Assembly: GCF_025291715.1 (NCBI RefSeq)
Contig: NZ_JAMBIZ010000006.1
Coordinates: forward strand, 1 to 64,000
From: Metasolibacillus sp.
GTDB taxonomy: Bacteria > Bacillota > Bacilli > Bacillales_A > Planococcaceae
Reading direction: 5' to 3'
DNA: 64,000 nt
Shown: in pieces, positions 25,003-34,125 of the stretch
How the letters are laid out: each line of letters starts with the position of its first letter
Position numbering within the stretch: position 1 is the first letter of the stretch
Notes under the pieces: generated by a model
The model's input: only the letters and a program-made list of their open reading frames with translations
Database searches by the model: none
Told to the model about the DNA's origin: nothing
Translations under genes and position numbers: made by a program

Positions 25003-26748
25003 CTATAGCTCATATTTCTCTACAATACTGCTCAATGTTTGGCTTAAGTCTGTTAATTGCTCCGCTGATACGGCTACTTGAGCGATTGCGCCAATTTGTT
25101 CATCAATAGAGGCGGTTATTTGCTCAACCGCTGCCGCTGTTTGATTAGAAATACCCGATGCATTTTGAATAGCGTCAGTAATTGCTTGGTTTTGTAGTGT
25201 GATTGCTGATAACTCCTGATTTAGTACTGTAATTGCCTGTGTTGTCGCAGTAATAGCTGTGACAATTTGGCTAAACTCCTGCTCAGTCTCATTAACAGCC
25301 ATATCGAGCTGTTGTGAGCGGTCAATTGTTTCAGCAACAGCCTGTACCGTTTTTTCAGTTTCGATTTCAATCGTTGAAATCATGCTTTGAATTTGCTTCG
25401 TTGCTTCATTGGACTGCTCAGCTAGTTTGCGTACTTCTTCGGCAACTACAGCAAAGCCTTTTCCGTGCTCGCCCGCACGTGCCGCCTCAATACTTGCGTT
25501 TAATGCTAGTAAGTTTGTTTCAGATGAGATGCTTTCGATTGCTGTTGTAATTCTTGAAATTTCGCTAATTTTACTATGTAAGCTTGCAATATTTTCGCTT
25601 ACCTCATTCGATGAAATCAAGGATTGCTCATTGGATTGTTTAAGGTGCTGAACCTTTTCTTGCCCTTGATATGCCGCCGTTTCAGACTGTGCCATCATTT
25701 CTTGAATCGTATCGTTTTGTTGATTCATTGCCGCGATGGATGTATTAAGTCGCTCGATTTGCTGTGTTGTTTGCTCTAAATCCGTTGACTGGCTTGCAGT
25801 CCCACTTGCGATATCATTCATAGCACGTCCCACTTCCTCGCTGCTTGAGGCCGTTTCCTCAGAAATAGCGGATAAGGAGAGAGAGGTTTCTGCTGCTTGG
25901 CTACTCGTTTCCTGCAATCGACCAATCAGATCACGTAGCTGCATTAACATATGGTTAAAGGATTGTCCTAGATGTCCAATTTCATCTTTTGACTCAGGTA
26001 ATGATTTTGCATGGATTTTGCGGTTGGCAATATCTAAAAAGGCATTCGAAATAGCTTCTAATAGCTTGAATTTTTTGCGTGAAGCCATATAAAACAGTGT
26101 AATGCCAATTAATGTAATGATGATAGTCATTGTAATAATATACCATTTTATTTTATTGAGCTCGCCATAAAAAGTGGCATCAAATACGCTCATCCCTACA
26201 TACCAGCCCCATGGCTCGAATTGTTCCATATATGCTGTCTTTGTTACCTGCTTACCTGCATCATCAATATCGTTAAAATGATGAAAATGGCTGTGAGCAT
26301 CTGTTGCCTTTGCAGCAAGTACCATGTTTTCACGATTTGTCGTATCCTCAGGTATATGACCGATTGGATTTGATGGATGGAGAACTGCTGCATAATTGTC
26401 ATCATAAGCAACTAAATAGCCATCCTTTTTATAAAGGAACGAAGAATTTTTAAAATCGTAGCCTTCTGCGAGCTGAGGTCCACTAAGCAGCACGCGAGCC
26501 TGTGCTTGTGCCTCCTCCAATGTCATATTGCCAGCCTTTACTTGGTCATCTAAGACACTCAATGTCACGATGGCTGTGTTGACAAGGTGTTTAATATCGT
26601 TTTCTCCTGCCTGAACAAGCTCTTTTTTCGTTAAGTAGTAGCTTGACCCACCGATTACTCCAGCTGTTAATGTAATAACGGCAATAATTAGCAAAGTCAA
26701 TTTCGTAAAAATACTGTTAACAAAAGAAATTTTAGATTGTTCCTTCAT
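25003..26748 (-). CDS. Methyl-accepting chemotaxis protein with single-Cache domain
   Basis: Chemoreceptor of 581 aa. Membrane helix at about 12-32, extracellular sCache domain (about 35-200) with [20 protein letters not shown] and [10 protein letters not shown], second helix at about 205-225, HAMP to about 280, then the cytoplasmic signalling bundle with tip [24 protein letters not shown] split across its conserved hairpin. Single-Cache receptors usually sense small organic acids; the ligand is not predictable. It has its own leader with AGGATGTGAG before the start. Confidence 0.92.
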   Translation of the reverse strand: MKEQSKISFVNSIFTKLTLLIIAVITLTAGVIGGSSYYLTKKELVQAGENDIKHLVNTAIVTLSVLDDQVKAGNMTLEEAQAQARVLLSGPQLAEGYDFKNSSFLYKKDGYLVAYDDNYAAVLHPSNPIGHIPEDTTNRENMVLAAKATDAHSHFHHFNDIDDAGKQVTKTAYMEQFEPWGWYVGMSVFDATFYGELNKIKWYIITMTIIITLIGITLFYMASRKKFKLLEAISNAFLDIANRKIHAKSLPESKDEIGHLGQSFNHMLMQLRDLIGRLQETSSQAAETSLSLSAISEETASSSEEVGRAMNDIASGTASQSTDLEQTTQQIERLNTSIAAMNQQNDTIQEMMAQSETAAYQGQEKVQHLKQSNEQSLISSNEVSENIASLHSKISEISRITTAIESISSETNLLALNASIEAARAGEHGKGFAVVAEEVRKLAEQSNEATKQIQSMISTIEIETEKTVQAVAETIDRSQQLDMAVNETEQEFSQIVTAITATTQAITVLNQELSAITLQNQAITDAIQNASGISNQTAAAVEQITASIDEQIGAIAQVAVSAEQLTDLSQTLSSIVEKYEL

Positions 26749-26866
26749 ATGCTCACATCCTATTTATAATTTGAACTAAATACCTATCGTTATTGTATAG
26801 TTTATATGTTGAAAATGGTATCCAATTTTAAATTATAAATCTTTATACCTATATATTAAGAAAATA

Positions 26867-27799
26867 TTAAGTAGAAGCCTTTGTCATAACTTTACTGACG
26901 ACAGATGCTAAAACTTGCTGGAACAGCATACCGAATACAACAGGCATAGCAACCTTGGCTGGGAAATATGTTGTTGCGATGACAACACCTAATGCGATAT
27001 TGCGCATACCTCCTGTAAAGATGAAAGCTGTGATATGGCTGTCATCAGATAATAAATAACGTCCAATTAGCATTGTGAAAACATAGCCACATATGGCGAT
27101 AACAAGTATTAAGCTGATAACAGTAACTAACTCCATATTGATATTTTTTAAATAAGGTGCAATTGTGCTGCTATTAATCATAATGACGGCAAACAAAGCA
27201 AGCTTTGAAAAGGGTGCAAGTTTACTCGAAATTTTTTGTGGAATTTGCCCCTTTGATAATTCATTGACGGCAATACCTAGCAATGTCGGTAGTACAATCA
27301 TAAAGGTTAAACTAATCATTAATGAAGATAGCTGAAGCTCAATTCTTTCCCCAGAAACGAGGAGTAAAAGAAAAGGCATAATGATTGGAGCAAGTAATGT
27401 ATCAATTAATATAATAGATAAACCTAAAGGTATATTTCCTTTACAAATCGTAATCCAAATCATGCTCGTTACACCAGTAGGTACAGCAACAGATAACACA
27501 AAGCCAACAATTAATAAATGGTCATCAAATATGATAGTGGATAGCAAGTACGCCCATAAAGGCATAACAATATGTAAAAAGGCAATCGATATTAAAATTA
27601 CGATAGGATGCTTAATAAAAATGGTTAAGTCTTTGAATTTCATGCGTAAACTGCCAGCAAATGTCATGAAGGCAAATATCCATGCAACAAGAAAAAGCAA
27701 GTGATGTAAAATATTTTCAAACAAAACACCAATAATAAGACTAAGTGGTGTTAAAATCGCAATATAGCGTTGAAGAAAGATGTTTAATTTTTCGAGCAT
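26867..27799 (-). CDS. Bile acid:sodium symporter (BASS) family transporter
   Basis: Membrane protein of 310 aa with about nine to ten helices. Family blocks are AVPTGVTSMIWITICKGN in the middle, LPTLLGIAVNELSKG, and FTGGMRNIALGVVIATTYFP near the C terminus (the crossing-helix region). The ATG at 27799 has AGAAGGTC upstream; a TTG two codons earlier is also in frame. Bacterial members move bile acids, pantoate, keto acids or sulfonates; substrate here unknown. Confidence 0.88.
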   Translation of the reverse strand: MLEKLNIFLQRYIAILTPLSLIIGVLFENILHHLLFLVAWIFAFMTFAGSLRMKFKDLTIFIKHPIVILISIAFLHIVMPLWAYLLSTIIFDDHLLIVGFVLSVAVPTGVTSMIWITICKGNIPLGLSIILIDTLLAPIIMPFLLLLVSGERIELQLSSLMISLTFMIVLPTLLGIAVNELSKGQIPQKISSKLAPFSKLALFAVIMINSSTIAPYLKNINMELVTVISLILVIAICGYVFTMLIGRYLLSDDSHITAFIFTGGMRNIALGVVIATTYFPAKVAMPVVFGMLFQQVLASVVSKVMTKAST

Positions 27800-27958
27800 A
27801 GGCAAGACCTTCTTTAAATTTGTTAATTACAATTGTGTTCAGATTTTTTCAAGCTTGTTCAAGGAACCCCCCTCTCTGATTGAGGCACTTTTATCCCGTC
27901 AGTATTGGACTTTTGCTGTGAAAAGTTAAGCTTATTTTAGCATAGGAGGTGAAATAAT

Positions 27959-28393
27959 ATGCAAATTGAGATTGTGAAAGGTGTGCCGCATCAATATATG
28001 GCACAGCTACAAGCACTTCATGCACATGTTTTTGATGGGGCAGAGCTGAGATTGGAGAAGCTTGAAAATAAAGAGGGGTTGCTTTGTTTATTTGCTATAG
28101 AGGATGGGCAGTTGATTGGCTTTAAGCTAGGCTACATACACCCTGACCAAGTATTTTACAGCTGGCTAGGTGGTGTGCATGAAAGCCAGCGTGGACGGGG
28201 AATTGCTAGCAATCTAATAGTGCAACAGCATAAAGAAGTACAAAAGCTAGGCTTCCAACAAATCCGTACATATGGACGCAATCAGCGTAAGGCAATGCTC
28301 ATCACAAATTTGAAGCATGGCTTTGATATTATTTCAACATTTATTGATGAAAAAGGCAGACATAAAATTATTTTTGAGAAATCATTGGATTAG
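27959..28393 (+). CDS. GNAT family N-acetyltransferase
   Basis: Acetyltransferase of 144 aa. Acetyl-CoA loop SQRGRGIASNLIVQQHKE (R-G-R-G-I-A), then FQQIRTYGRNQRKAMLITNLKHGFDI. AGGAGGTG lies 6 bp before the ATG. It belongs to the short GNATs such as YkwB or PaiA-like proteins. A fragment of another gene follows it directly with its own ribosome site. Confidence 0.87.
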   Translation: MQIEIVKGVPHQYMAQLQALHAHVFDGAELRLEKLENKEGLLCLFAIEDGQLIGFKLGYIHPDQVFYSWLGGVHESQRGRGIASNLIVQQHKEVQKLGFQQIRTYGRNQRKAMLITNLKHGFDIISTFIDEKGRHKIIFEKSLD

Positions 28394-28405
28394 GAGAGAA
28401 ACAAG

Positions 28406-28441
28406 ATGAAGGCGTATTTAGCAAATGAATTATTTTCTTAA
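28406..28441 (+). pseudogene. Short remnant resembling nucleoside 2-deoxyribosyltransferase start
   Basis: Eleven codons, MKAYLANELFS, follow AGGAGAG and then a stop. From memory the sequence matches the opening of nucleoside 2-deoxyribosyltransferases (M-K-A-Y-L-A-x-x-L-F-S), whose next residues would be helical. Nothing downstream continues the family. It is either a deletion remnant or a chance short frame. Confidence 0.35.
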
Positions 28442-28460
28442 TGCATTTTTGAAAATAGTG

Positions 28461-28607
28461 TTGACATTTTGTAATTTCATGTTAAATTATTTCTATAAGA
28501 TTAGTTGGTTTTAATAAAGTATGATTATATTGTAGTAGCTCACTAGAAAAACTAGAGGCCACTCTTTTAGAAAAGAAGCGATTCTTTTCTATGGAGTGGT
28601 CTTTTTT
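28461..28607 (+). ncRNA. Orphan transcription unit upstream of the sulfate operon (sRNA or attenuator leader)
   Basis: TTGACA (28461-28466), 16-bp spacer and TAAATT (28483-28488) form a plausible promoter. A strong terminator ends at 28607, and no frame with a ribosome site lies between. The predicted RNA is about 110 nt. It does not match the S-box, T-box or other riboswitch consensus that I know. Confidence 0.45.
28557..28607 (+). terminator. Rho-independent terminator about 150 bp before the sulfate operon
   Basis: GGCCACTC (28557-28564) plus AGAAAAGAA (28569-28577) pair with TTCTTTTCT (28582-28590) plus GAGTGGTC (28594-28601), followed by six T. Confidence 0.85.
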
Positions 28608-28755
28608 GTTCATAGCTGTCACAGGTTTTGAAAAGGAGGGCTGCTTGGAAAAGTTCGAAAAAATCCGAACGCAATTACGCCTCGGCATAATTGATAAAAG
28701 AATGCAGCTTTAAAACATACTTTGCGAATAAGAATAATTATATAAGGGGGATTTT
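28608..28755. other. Leader region of the sulfate operon
   Basis: Contains GTTCG-N8-CGAAC, a third copy of the ATTACGCC hairpin (28672-28694), and the AAGGGGG ribosome site of the first gene. No riboswitch was recognised and no clear promoter pair was found, so the operon promoter may be here in weak form or at 28461 with read-through. Confidence 0.45.
28672..28694. repeat. Palindromic hairpin element, third copy
   Basis: CAATTACGCC-TC-GGCATAATTG, one mismatch in the stem compared with the copy at 24932-24967. Confidence 0.6.
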
Positions 28756-29757
28756 ATGAAAAAGATAGGCGTAATTTTATTTGCTGTGTTTTTATTAGCA
28801 GGTTGTGCTAATAGCAATGCATCTGGAGGGAAAGTGCAAATTTTAAATTCCTCATACGATCCGACACGTGAATTATATGACGAATTTAATAAGGAATTTG
28901 CGGCATATTGGCAAGCTGAGAAAGGGCAGGAGGTTGTTATTAAACAGTCACATGGTGGCTCAGGTAGTCAGGCACGCTCAGTTATTGATGGTTTAGATGC
29001 TGATGTTGTGACATTAGCTTTAGCGTACGACATTGATGCTATTGCAGACCAAAAATTAATTGATGAAAACTGGATGAGCCGTTTGGACAATAATTCGGCT
29101 CCTTATACATCAACAATCGTCTTTTTAGTCCGTAAAGGCAATCCAAAGGGCATTAAAGATTGGGATGATTTAGCCGAGGGAGATATTTCCGTTATCACAC
29201 CAAATCCAAAGGCATCTGGAGGAGCTCGTTGGAATTATTTAGCGGCGTGGGGCTTTGCATTGGAGCAATATGGAAATGATCAAGAGAAGGCTAGAGAATT
29301 TGTTGCAAGTATTTATAAAAATGTAGAGGTGCTAGATTCAGGTGCGCGTGGCTCGACAACAACATTTGTTGAAAAAGGGATTGGCGATGTTTTAATTACT
29401 TGGGAAAATGAAGCGCTATTAGCTTTGAAGGAAATGAAAAACAATGAATTTGAAATTGTTGCACCGTCCATCAGTATTTTAGCGGAGCCATCAGTAGCAG
29501 TAGTAGATAAAAATGTGGATCGCAAAGGCACGAGAGAAGTGGCAGAAGCCTATTTACAGTTTTTGTATTCTGATATTGGGCAAGAAATAGCCGCTAAAAA
29601 TTATTATCGTCCACGTAATGAAGCGATTGCTGAGAAGTATCGTAGCGAATTCCCTGAAATTAAATTGTTTACGATTGATGAGAAATTTGGTAGCTGGAGA
29701 GAGGCACAACAAACACATTTTAGTGATGATGGTGTGTTTGATTCGATTTACCAGTAA
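28756..29757 (+). CDS. sbp: Sulfate ABC transporter substrate-binding lipoprotein
   Basis: Periplasmic-type binding protein of 333 aa anchored as a lipoprotein: lipobox LAGC with C17. It matches Sbp/Cys[50 protein letters not shown], and [18 protein letters not shown], which line the sulfate site. It delivers sulfate or thiosulfate to the CysTWA complex encoded next. First gene of an operon that runs through cysNC. AAGGGGG precedes the ATG. Confidence 0.95.
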   Translation: MKKIGVILFAVFLLAGCANSNASGGKVQILNSSYDPTRELYDEFNKEFAAYWQAEKGQEVVIKQSHGGSGSQARSVIDGLDADVVTLALAYDIDAIADQKLIDENWMSRLDNNSAPYTSTIVFLVRKGNPKGIKDWDDLAEGDISVITPNPKASGGARWNYLAAWGFALEQYGNDQEKAREFVASIYKNVEVLDSGARGSTTTFVEKGIGDVLITWENEALLALKEMKNNEFEIVAPSISILAEPSVAVVDKNVDRKGTREVAEAYLQFLYSDIGQEIAAKNYYRPRNEAIAEKYRSEFPEIKLFTIDEKFGSWREAQQTHFSDDGVFDSIYQ

Positions 29758-29772
29758 TAGATGGTGGTGTAA

Positions 29773-30606
29773 ATGATGAAAAAAAAGAAAAATGTATTGC
29801 CAGGCTTTGGCTTGTCAATGGGGATTACAATGCTGTATTTAAGCTTATTTATTTTAATTCCGCTATCCATGATATTTATTGAGTCCTCTAAATTAGGCTG
29901 GGTGGATTTTTGGAAGGCTGTGACGAATGAACGCGTCATGCATGCTTATAAAATATCGTTTGCTACAGCATTTGCAGCAGCTCTTTTTAATGGCATTTTT
30001 GGTCTATTAATTGCATGGGTGCTCGTTCGCTATAGCTTCCCAGGCAAAAGATTAATCGATGGGCTAATTGACTTACCTTTTGCCTTACCGACAGCAGTAG
30101 CAGGTATTGCATTGACAACTTTGTACACGAAGGATGGCTGGCTTGGTCAATGGTTTAGCTTGCTAGGTATTAAAGTTTCGTTTACACCACTCGGTATTAC
30201 TCTTGCCCTGATGTTTATAGGTTTACCGTTCGTTGTACGTATGGTGCAACCTGTGCTAGAAGGGTTGGAGCGTGAGGTTGAGGAGGCTGCATCAAGCTTA
30301 GGGGCGACGCGCGGGCAAATTTTTCGGAAAATCATTTTCCCTGAGGTATTACCAGCTTTATTAGCAGGGTTTTCTCTCGCATTTGCGAGAGGGCTTGGTG
30401 AATATGGCTCCGTTGTCTTTATCGCAGGCAATATGCCGATGAAAACGGAAATAGCCCCGTTAATGATTATGACAAAGCTAGAGCAGTTTGACTATGCTGG
30501 AGCAACAGCTATTGCAGTTGTGATGCTCGTTGTTTCATTTATTTGTTTAATTTTTATTAATTTCCTACAAAAATGGAGCCAAAAGCATGTATTGCAAGAG
30601 GATTAG
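29773..30606 (+). CDS. cysT: Sulfate ABC transporter permease CysT
   Basis: Membrane permease of 277 aa with six helices. The EAA cytoplasmic loop is EEAASSLGATRGQIFRKIIF; LPTAVAGIALTTLY and RGLGEYGSVVFIAGNMP are diagnostic of CysT/CysU. It pairs with CysW. Two adjacent ATGs (29773, 29776) follow GGTGGTG; the second has the better spacing. Confidence 0.94.
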   Translation: MMKKKKNVLPGFGLSMGITMLYLSLFILIPLSMIFIESSKLGWVDFWKAVTNERVMHAYKISFATAFAAALFNGIFGLLIAWVLVRYSFPGKRLIDGLIDLPFALPTAVAGIALTTLYTKDGWLGQWFSLLGIKVSFTPLGITLALMFIGLPFVVRMVQPVLEGLEREVEEAASSLGATRGQIFRKIIFPEVLPALLAGFSLAFARGLGEYGSVVFIAGNMPMKTEIAPLMIMTKLEQFDYAGATAIAVVMLVVSFICLIFINFLQKWSQKHVLQED

Positions 30607-30617
30607 GAGGGGGAACG

Positions 30618-31415
30618 ATGAAACGAGTTTTAATTACATGTATGCTCCTATATTTAGCATTGTTTTTAGTTGTACCGTTAGTTTTTATTTTTGTGAAGGC
30701 GTTTGAGCAAGGAGCAGCTGTTTATTTTGCAGCGATTACAGAGAGTGATGCTTTATCTGCGATTAAATTAACGCTACTTGTTGTTGTCATCACAGTACCA
30801 CTGAATACGATATTTGGTATAGCGGCAGCATGGTGTATTACGAAATTCCACTTTAGAGGAAAGCAATTATTGCTATCTTTAATCGAATTGCCATTCGCTA
30901 TTTCTCCTGTCATTGCAGGGTTAATCTTTATTTTACTGTTTAGCCCAAGAAGTGCTGTAGGCTCGCTTTTAATGGATTGGGGAATCAAAATTATTTTTTC
31001 AACACCAGGTATTATTATTGTCACGATGTTTGTGACGTTGCCATTTATTGCACGCGAGCTTATTCCGGTGATGCAAACACAGGGGAAGGCAGAGGAGGAA
31101 GCTGCCATTTCACTTGGGGCGAGTGGCTGGCAAATGTTTATTCGTGTGACATTGCCAACGATTAAATGGGGTTTACTATACGGCATGATTTTATGTAGTG
31201 CGCGTGCAATCGGTGAGTTTGGTGCTGTATCAGTAGTATCTGGCAGAATTCGAGGCATGACAAATACAATGCCTTTACATGTAGAAATTTTATATAACGA
31301 ATATCAGTTTTCGGCAGCCTTTGCGGTAGCATCACTGATGTCGTTACTGGCACTCGCTACATTGATTATTAAATCATTTATTGAATATAAGACAGAAAAA
31401 CAAGTAGGTGAATAG
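30618..31415 (+). CDS. cysW: Sulfate ABC transporter permease CysW
   Basis: Membrane permease of 265 aa, partner of CysT. Family motifs are [18 protein letters not shown], the EAA loop [16 protein letters not shown], and [19 protein letters not shown]. The ATG at 30618 has AGGAGGGGG upstream. A longer in-frame start inside cysT (30573) lacks a ribosome site. Confidence 0.94.
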   Translation: MKRVLITCMLLYLALFLVVPLVFIFVKAFEQGAAVYFAAITESDALSAIKLTLLVVVITVPLNTIFGIAAAWCITKFHFRGKQLLLSLIELPFAISPVIAGLIFILLFSPRSAVGSLLMDWGIKIIFSTPGIIIVTMFVTLPFIARELIPVMQTQGKAEEEAAISLGASGWQMFIRVTLPTIKWGLLYGMILCSARAIGEFGAVSVVSGRIRGMTNTMPLHVEILYNEYQFSAAFAVASLMSLLALATLIIKSFIEYKTEKQVGE

Positions 31416-31416
31416 C

Positions 31417-32490
31417 ATGTCGATTGAAATACGTGAGGTAACAAAGCATTATGGCTCGTTTCAAGCATTGAAAAATATTAATTTAACGATTGGTAAAGGG
31501 GAGCTAGTGGCACTGCTAGGTCCATCTGGCTCAGGGAAAACAACACTTTTGCGCATGATTGCAGGGCTAGAATCAATCGAGGAAGGCAGCATTGCATTTG
31601 ATGGCAAAGATTTAAGTACAGTGCATGTCAATCAACGGGATGTTGGCTTCGTTTTTCAACACTATGCGCTATTCAAGCATATGACGGTGTTTGATAATGT
31701 AGCATTCGGTTTAAATGTACGCAAAAAAAGCTTGCGACCATCGAAAAAGGATATCGAGCAAAAGGTGCATGAGCTTTTAGAGCTAGTAAAGCTAAGTGGC
31801 TTTGCACATCGCTATCCGTCACAGCTATCAGGTGGGCAACGTCAACGTGTTGCACTAGCACGAGCATTAGCAGTGGAACCAAAAATGCTGCTATTAGATG
31901 AGCCATTTGGGGCGCTTGATGCAAAGGTTCGAAAGGAATTACGCCGCTGGCTACGCAAATTGCATAATGAAATGCATATAACGAGTGTCTTTGTCACACA
32001 TGATCAAGAGGAAGCGCTCGATGTAGCAGACCGCATCGTTATTATGAATAAAGGGAAAATTGAGCAAATTGGAACACCTTCAGAAGTTTATGATAAACCT
32101 GTTAGCCCCTTTGTTTATGACTTCTTAGGCAATGTGAATTTATTCCACGGTCGATTGCAGCAAGGAAAGTTAAATTTAGGTAGCGCCCAGTTGGATGCAC
32201 CTGATTGCCTTGATAAAGATGGGGCGGATGCAGTGGGCTACGTACGACCACATCATTTAAAGGTTGAGCGCATACGACAAAATAAGGATGAAATTGCAGC
32301 GAAAATTACCTTTATGCATTCGGTCGGACCTACTTGGCATATTGAAATGCGACGCGAGGATATTGAGGCATATGTTGAAGTGGAGCTTAGCAAAGAGGAG
32401 TTTGGACAATTAGATTTAAAAGTTGGAGAAACCGTTTATGTTAGTCCAAAAGAAATGAAAGTGTTTATCCCAGAGGATTTTATCATATAG
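31417..32490 (+). CDS. cysA: Sulfate ABC transporter ATP-binding protein CysA
   Basis: ATPase of 357 aa powering sulfate import. Walker [10 protein letters not shown] near 36-44, Q loop [17 protein letters not shown], signature [15 protein letters not shown], Walker [13 protein letters not shown]-loop FVTHDQEEA. The C-terminal 120 residues form the TOBE-like regulatory domain ([12 protein letters not shown]). Start at 31417, preceded by TAGGTGA. Full usual length. Confidence 0.95.
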   Translation: MSIEIREVTKHYGSFQALKNINLTIGKGELVALLGPSGSGKTTLLRMIAGLESIEEGSIAFDGKDLSTVHVNQRDVGFVFQHYALFKHMTVFDNVAFGLNVRKKSLRPSKKDIEQKVHELLELVKLSGFAHRYPSQLSGGQRQRVALARALAVEPKMLLLDEPFGALDAKVRKELRRWLRKLHNEMHITSVFVTHDQEEALDVADRIVIMNKGKIEQIGTPSEVYDKPVSPFVYDFLGNVNLFHGRLQQGKLNLGSAQLDAPDCLDKDGADAVGYVRPHHLKVERIRQNKDEIAAKITFMHSVGPTWHIEMRREDIEAYVEVELSKEEFGQLDLKVGETVYVSPKEMKVFIPEDFII

Positions 32491-32501
32491 GGGGGAGTAG
32501 C

Positions 32502-33206
32502 TTGTTAACGTATAATACGTGGGAAAATCCCGAAATATCATTTGAAATTGATGAACAATATAAAGGGGCTTTAGAGGTTATTAAATGGAGCTATGAGCAA
32601 TATGGCAAAGATATCGTTTATGCATGCAGCTTTGGTATTGAAGGCATTGTGCTCATTGATTTAATTGCTAAAGTGCAGCCAGATGCACAAATTGTCTTTT
32701 TAGATACGGATGTACATTTTAAAGAAACGTATGAAACGATTGAGCGTGTACGTGAAAAATATCCGACGTTGAATATCGTGTTAAAAAAGCCTGCATTAAC
32801 ACTAGAGCAGCAGGCACAGCAATTTGGCGATAAATTATGGGAAACAAATCCGAATCAATGCTGTAATATTCGCAAATTAGAGCCGTTAAATGAAGTGCTA
32901 TCAGGAGCAAAAGCATGGATTTCTGGTTTGCGCCGTGAGCAATCGGAAACACGCCAAAATGTAGAGTTTATCAATAAGGATAATCGATTTAAATCAATTA
33001 AAATTTGCCCACTCATTCATTGGACATGGAAAGATGTATGGCGCTATGTATCAAAGCATGAGCTTACGTATAATGTGCTGCACGACCAAGGCTATCCAAG
33101 CATCGGCTGCTCACATTGCACAAAGCCTGCTTTTACATTAGAGGATTTGCGTGCGGGTAGATGGCAGGGGCAAGGAAAAACGGAATGTGGACTTCATACA
33201 GAGTAA
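32502..33206 (+). CDS. cysH: Adenylyl-sulfate reductase (APS/PAPS reductase) CysH
   Basis: Thioredoxin-dependent enzyme of 234 aa that reduces activated sulfate to sulfite. Four cysteines in the CC...CxxC pattern (C120, C121, C203, C206) predict a [4Fe-4S] cluster, as in the APS-type and Bacillus enzymes that can use [15 protein letters not shown] supplies substrate-binding arginines and the C-terminal KTECGLHTE holds the catalytic cysteine. TTG start with GGGGGAG 5 bp upstream. Since CysNC can make PAPS as well as APS, the preferred substrate is open. Confidence 0.94.
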   Translation: MLTYNTWENPEISFEIDEQYKGALEVIKWSYEQYGKDIVYACSFGIEGIVLIDLIAKVQPDAQIVFLDTDVHFKETYETIERVREKYPTLNIVLKKPALTLEQQAQQFGDKLWETNPNQCCNIRKLEPLNEVLSGAKAWISGLRREQSETRQNVEFINKDNRFKSIKICPLIHWTWKDVWRYVSKHELTYNVLHDQGYPSIGCSHCTKPAFTLEDLRAGRWQGQGKTECGLHTE

Positions 33207-33224
33207 TGAAAAGGAGAATCGCAA

Positions 33225-34124
33225 ATGACTGAACTTACACATCTTGATCAGCTTGAGGCAGAAGCAATTTATATAATTAGGGAAGTAGCAGCAGAGTGTG
33301 AAAACCCTGTTATGCTCTATTCGATTGGTAAGGATAGCTCTGTAATGCTGCATCTAGCACTAAAAGCATTCTATCCTGAAAAGCCGCCATTTCCGTTTAT
33401 GCATATCGATACGACATGGAAATTTAAAGAGATGATAGAGTTTCGCGACCGTCGTGCGAAGGAGCTAGGTATTGACATGATTGTGCATGCAAATGAAGAA
33501 GGGCTTGCACAAAATATAAATCCATTTGACCACGGCTCAGCTTATACGGACATCATGAAAACACAGGCATTGAAGGATGGTTTAAATAAATATGGTTTTA
33601 CAGCAGCCTTTGGTGGTGGCAGACGTGATGAGGAGAAGTCTCGTGCAAAGGAGCGTATTTTCTCATTCCGCAATAAAAATCACGCATGGGACCCAAAAAG
33701 CCAGCGACCTGAAATGTGGAAGCATTTTAATACGAAAATTCATAAAGGTGAAAGTATACGTGTTTTCCCGATTTCTAATTGGACAGAAAAGGATATTTGG
33801 CAATATATTCGCCGAGAAAATATCGATATTGTACCGCTTTATTTTGCAAAGGAAAGACCTGTCGTTTATCGTGAGGGCAATTATGTTATGGTCGATGATG
33901 AGCGCATGCGTCTACAGCCAGATGAGGAAGTGTTATTGAAAAAGGTTCGCTTCCGTACATTAGGCTGTTATCCATTAACAGGTGGTGTCGAGTCAAATGC
34001 GGTGACATTGGATGAGATTATTGAAGAAACATTGGGCGCAGTGACATCCGAGCGTACAACGCGCGTAATCGACCAAGAGGCTGTTGGCAGCATGGAAAGA
34101 CGTAAGCGAGAGGGGTATTTCTAA
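33225..34124 (+). CDS. cysD: Sulfate adenylyltransferase small subunit CysD
   Basis: ATP sulfurylase subunit of 299 aa that forms APS from sulfate and ATP with the GTPase CysN. PP-loop [19 protein letters not shown], then [35 protein letters not shown], and [13 protein letters not shown] near the end. Many bacilli use the single-chain Sat enzyme instead; this genome carries the CysDN type at this locus. AAAGGAG precedes the ATG. Confidence 0.95.
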   Translation: MTELTHLDQLEAEAIYIIREVAAECENPVMLYSIGKDSSVMLHLALKAFYPEKPPFPFMHIDTTWKFKEMIEFRDRRAKELGIDMIVHANEEGLAQNINPFDHGSAYTDIMKTQALKDGLNKYGFTAAFGGGRRDEEKSRAKERIFSFRNKNHAWDPKSQRPEMWKHFNTKIHKGESIRVFPISNWTEKDIWQYIRRENIDIVPLYFAKERPVVYREGNYVMVDDERMRLQPDEEVLLKKVRFRTLGCYPLTGGVESNAVTLDEIIEETLGAVTSERTTRVIDQEAVGSMERRKREGYF

Positions 34125-34125
34125 A

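Noticed and set aside
28490..28610. S-box or T-box riboswitch before the sulfate operon
   Set aside because: No S-box core, no AGGGTGGNACC T-box sequence; only a promoter and a terminator can be supported.
28482..28688. 68-residue minus-strand frame in the sulfate leader
   Set aside because: It crosses the terminator hairpin and has no ribosome site; a by-product of the repeats.
30722..31258. 178-residue minus-strand frame opposite cysW
   Set aside because: Antisense shadow of an unambiguous permease gene; no family features.
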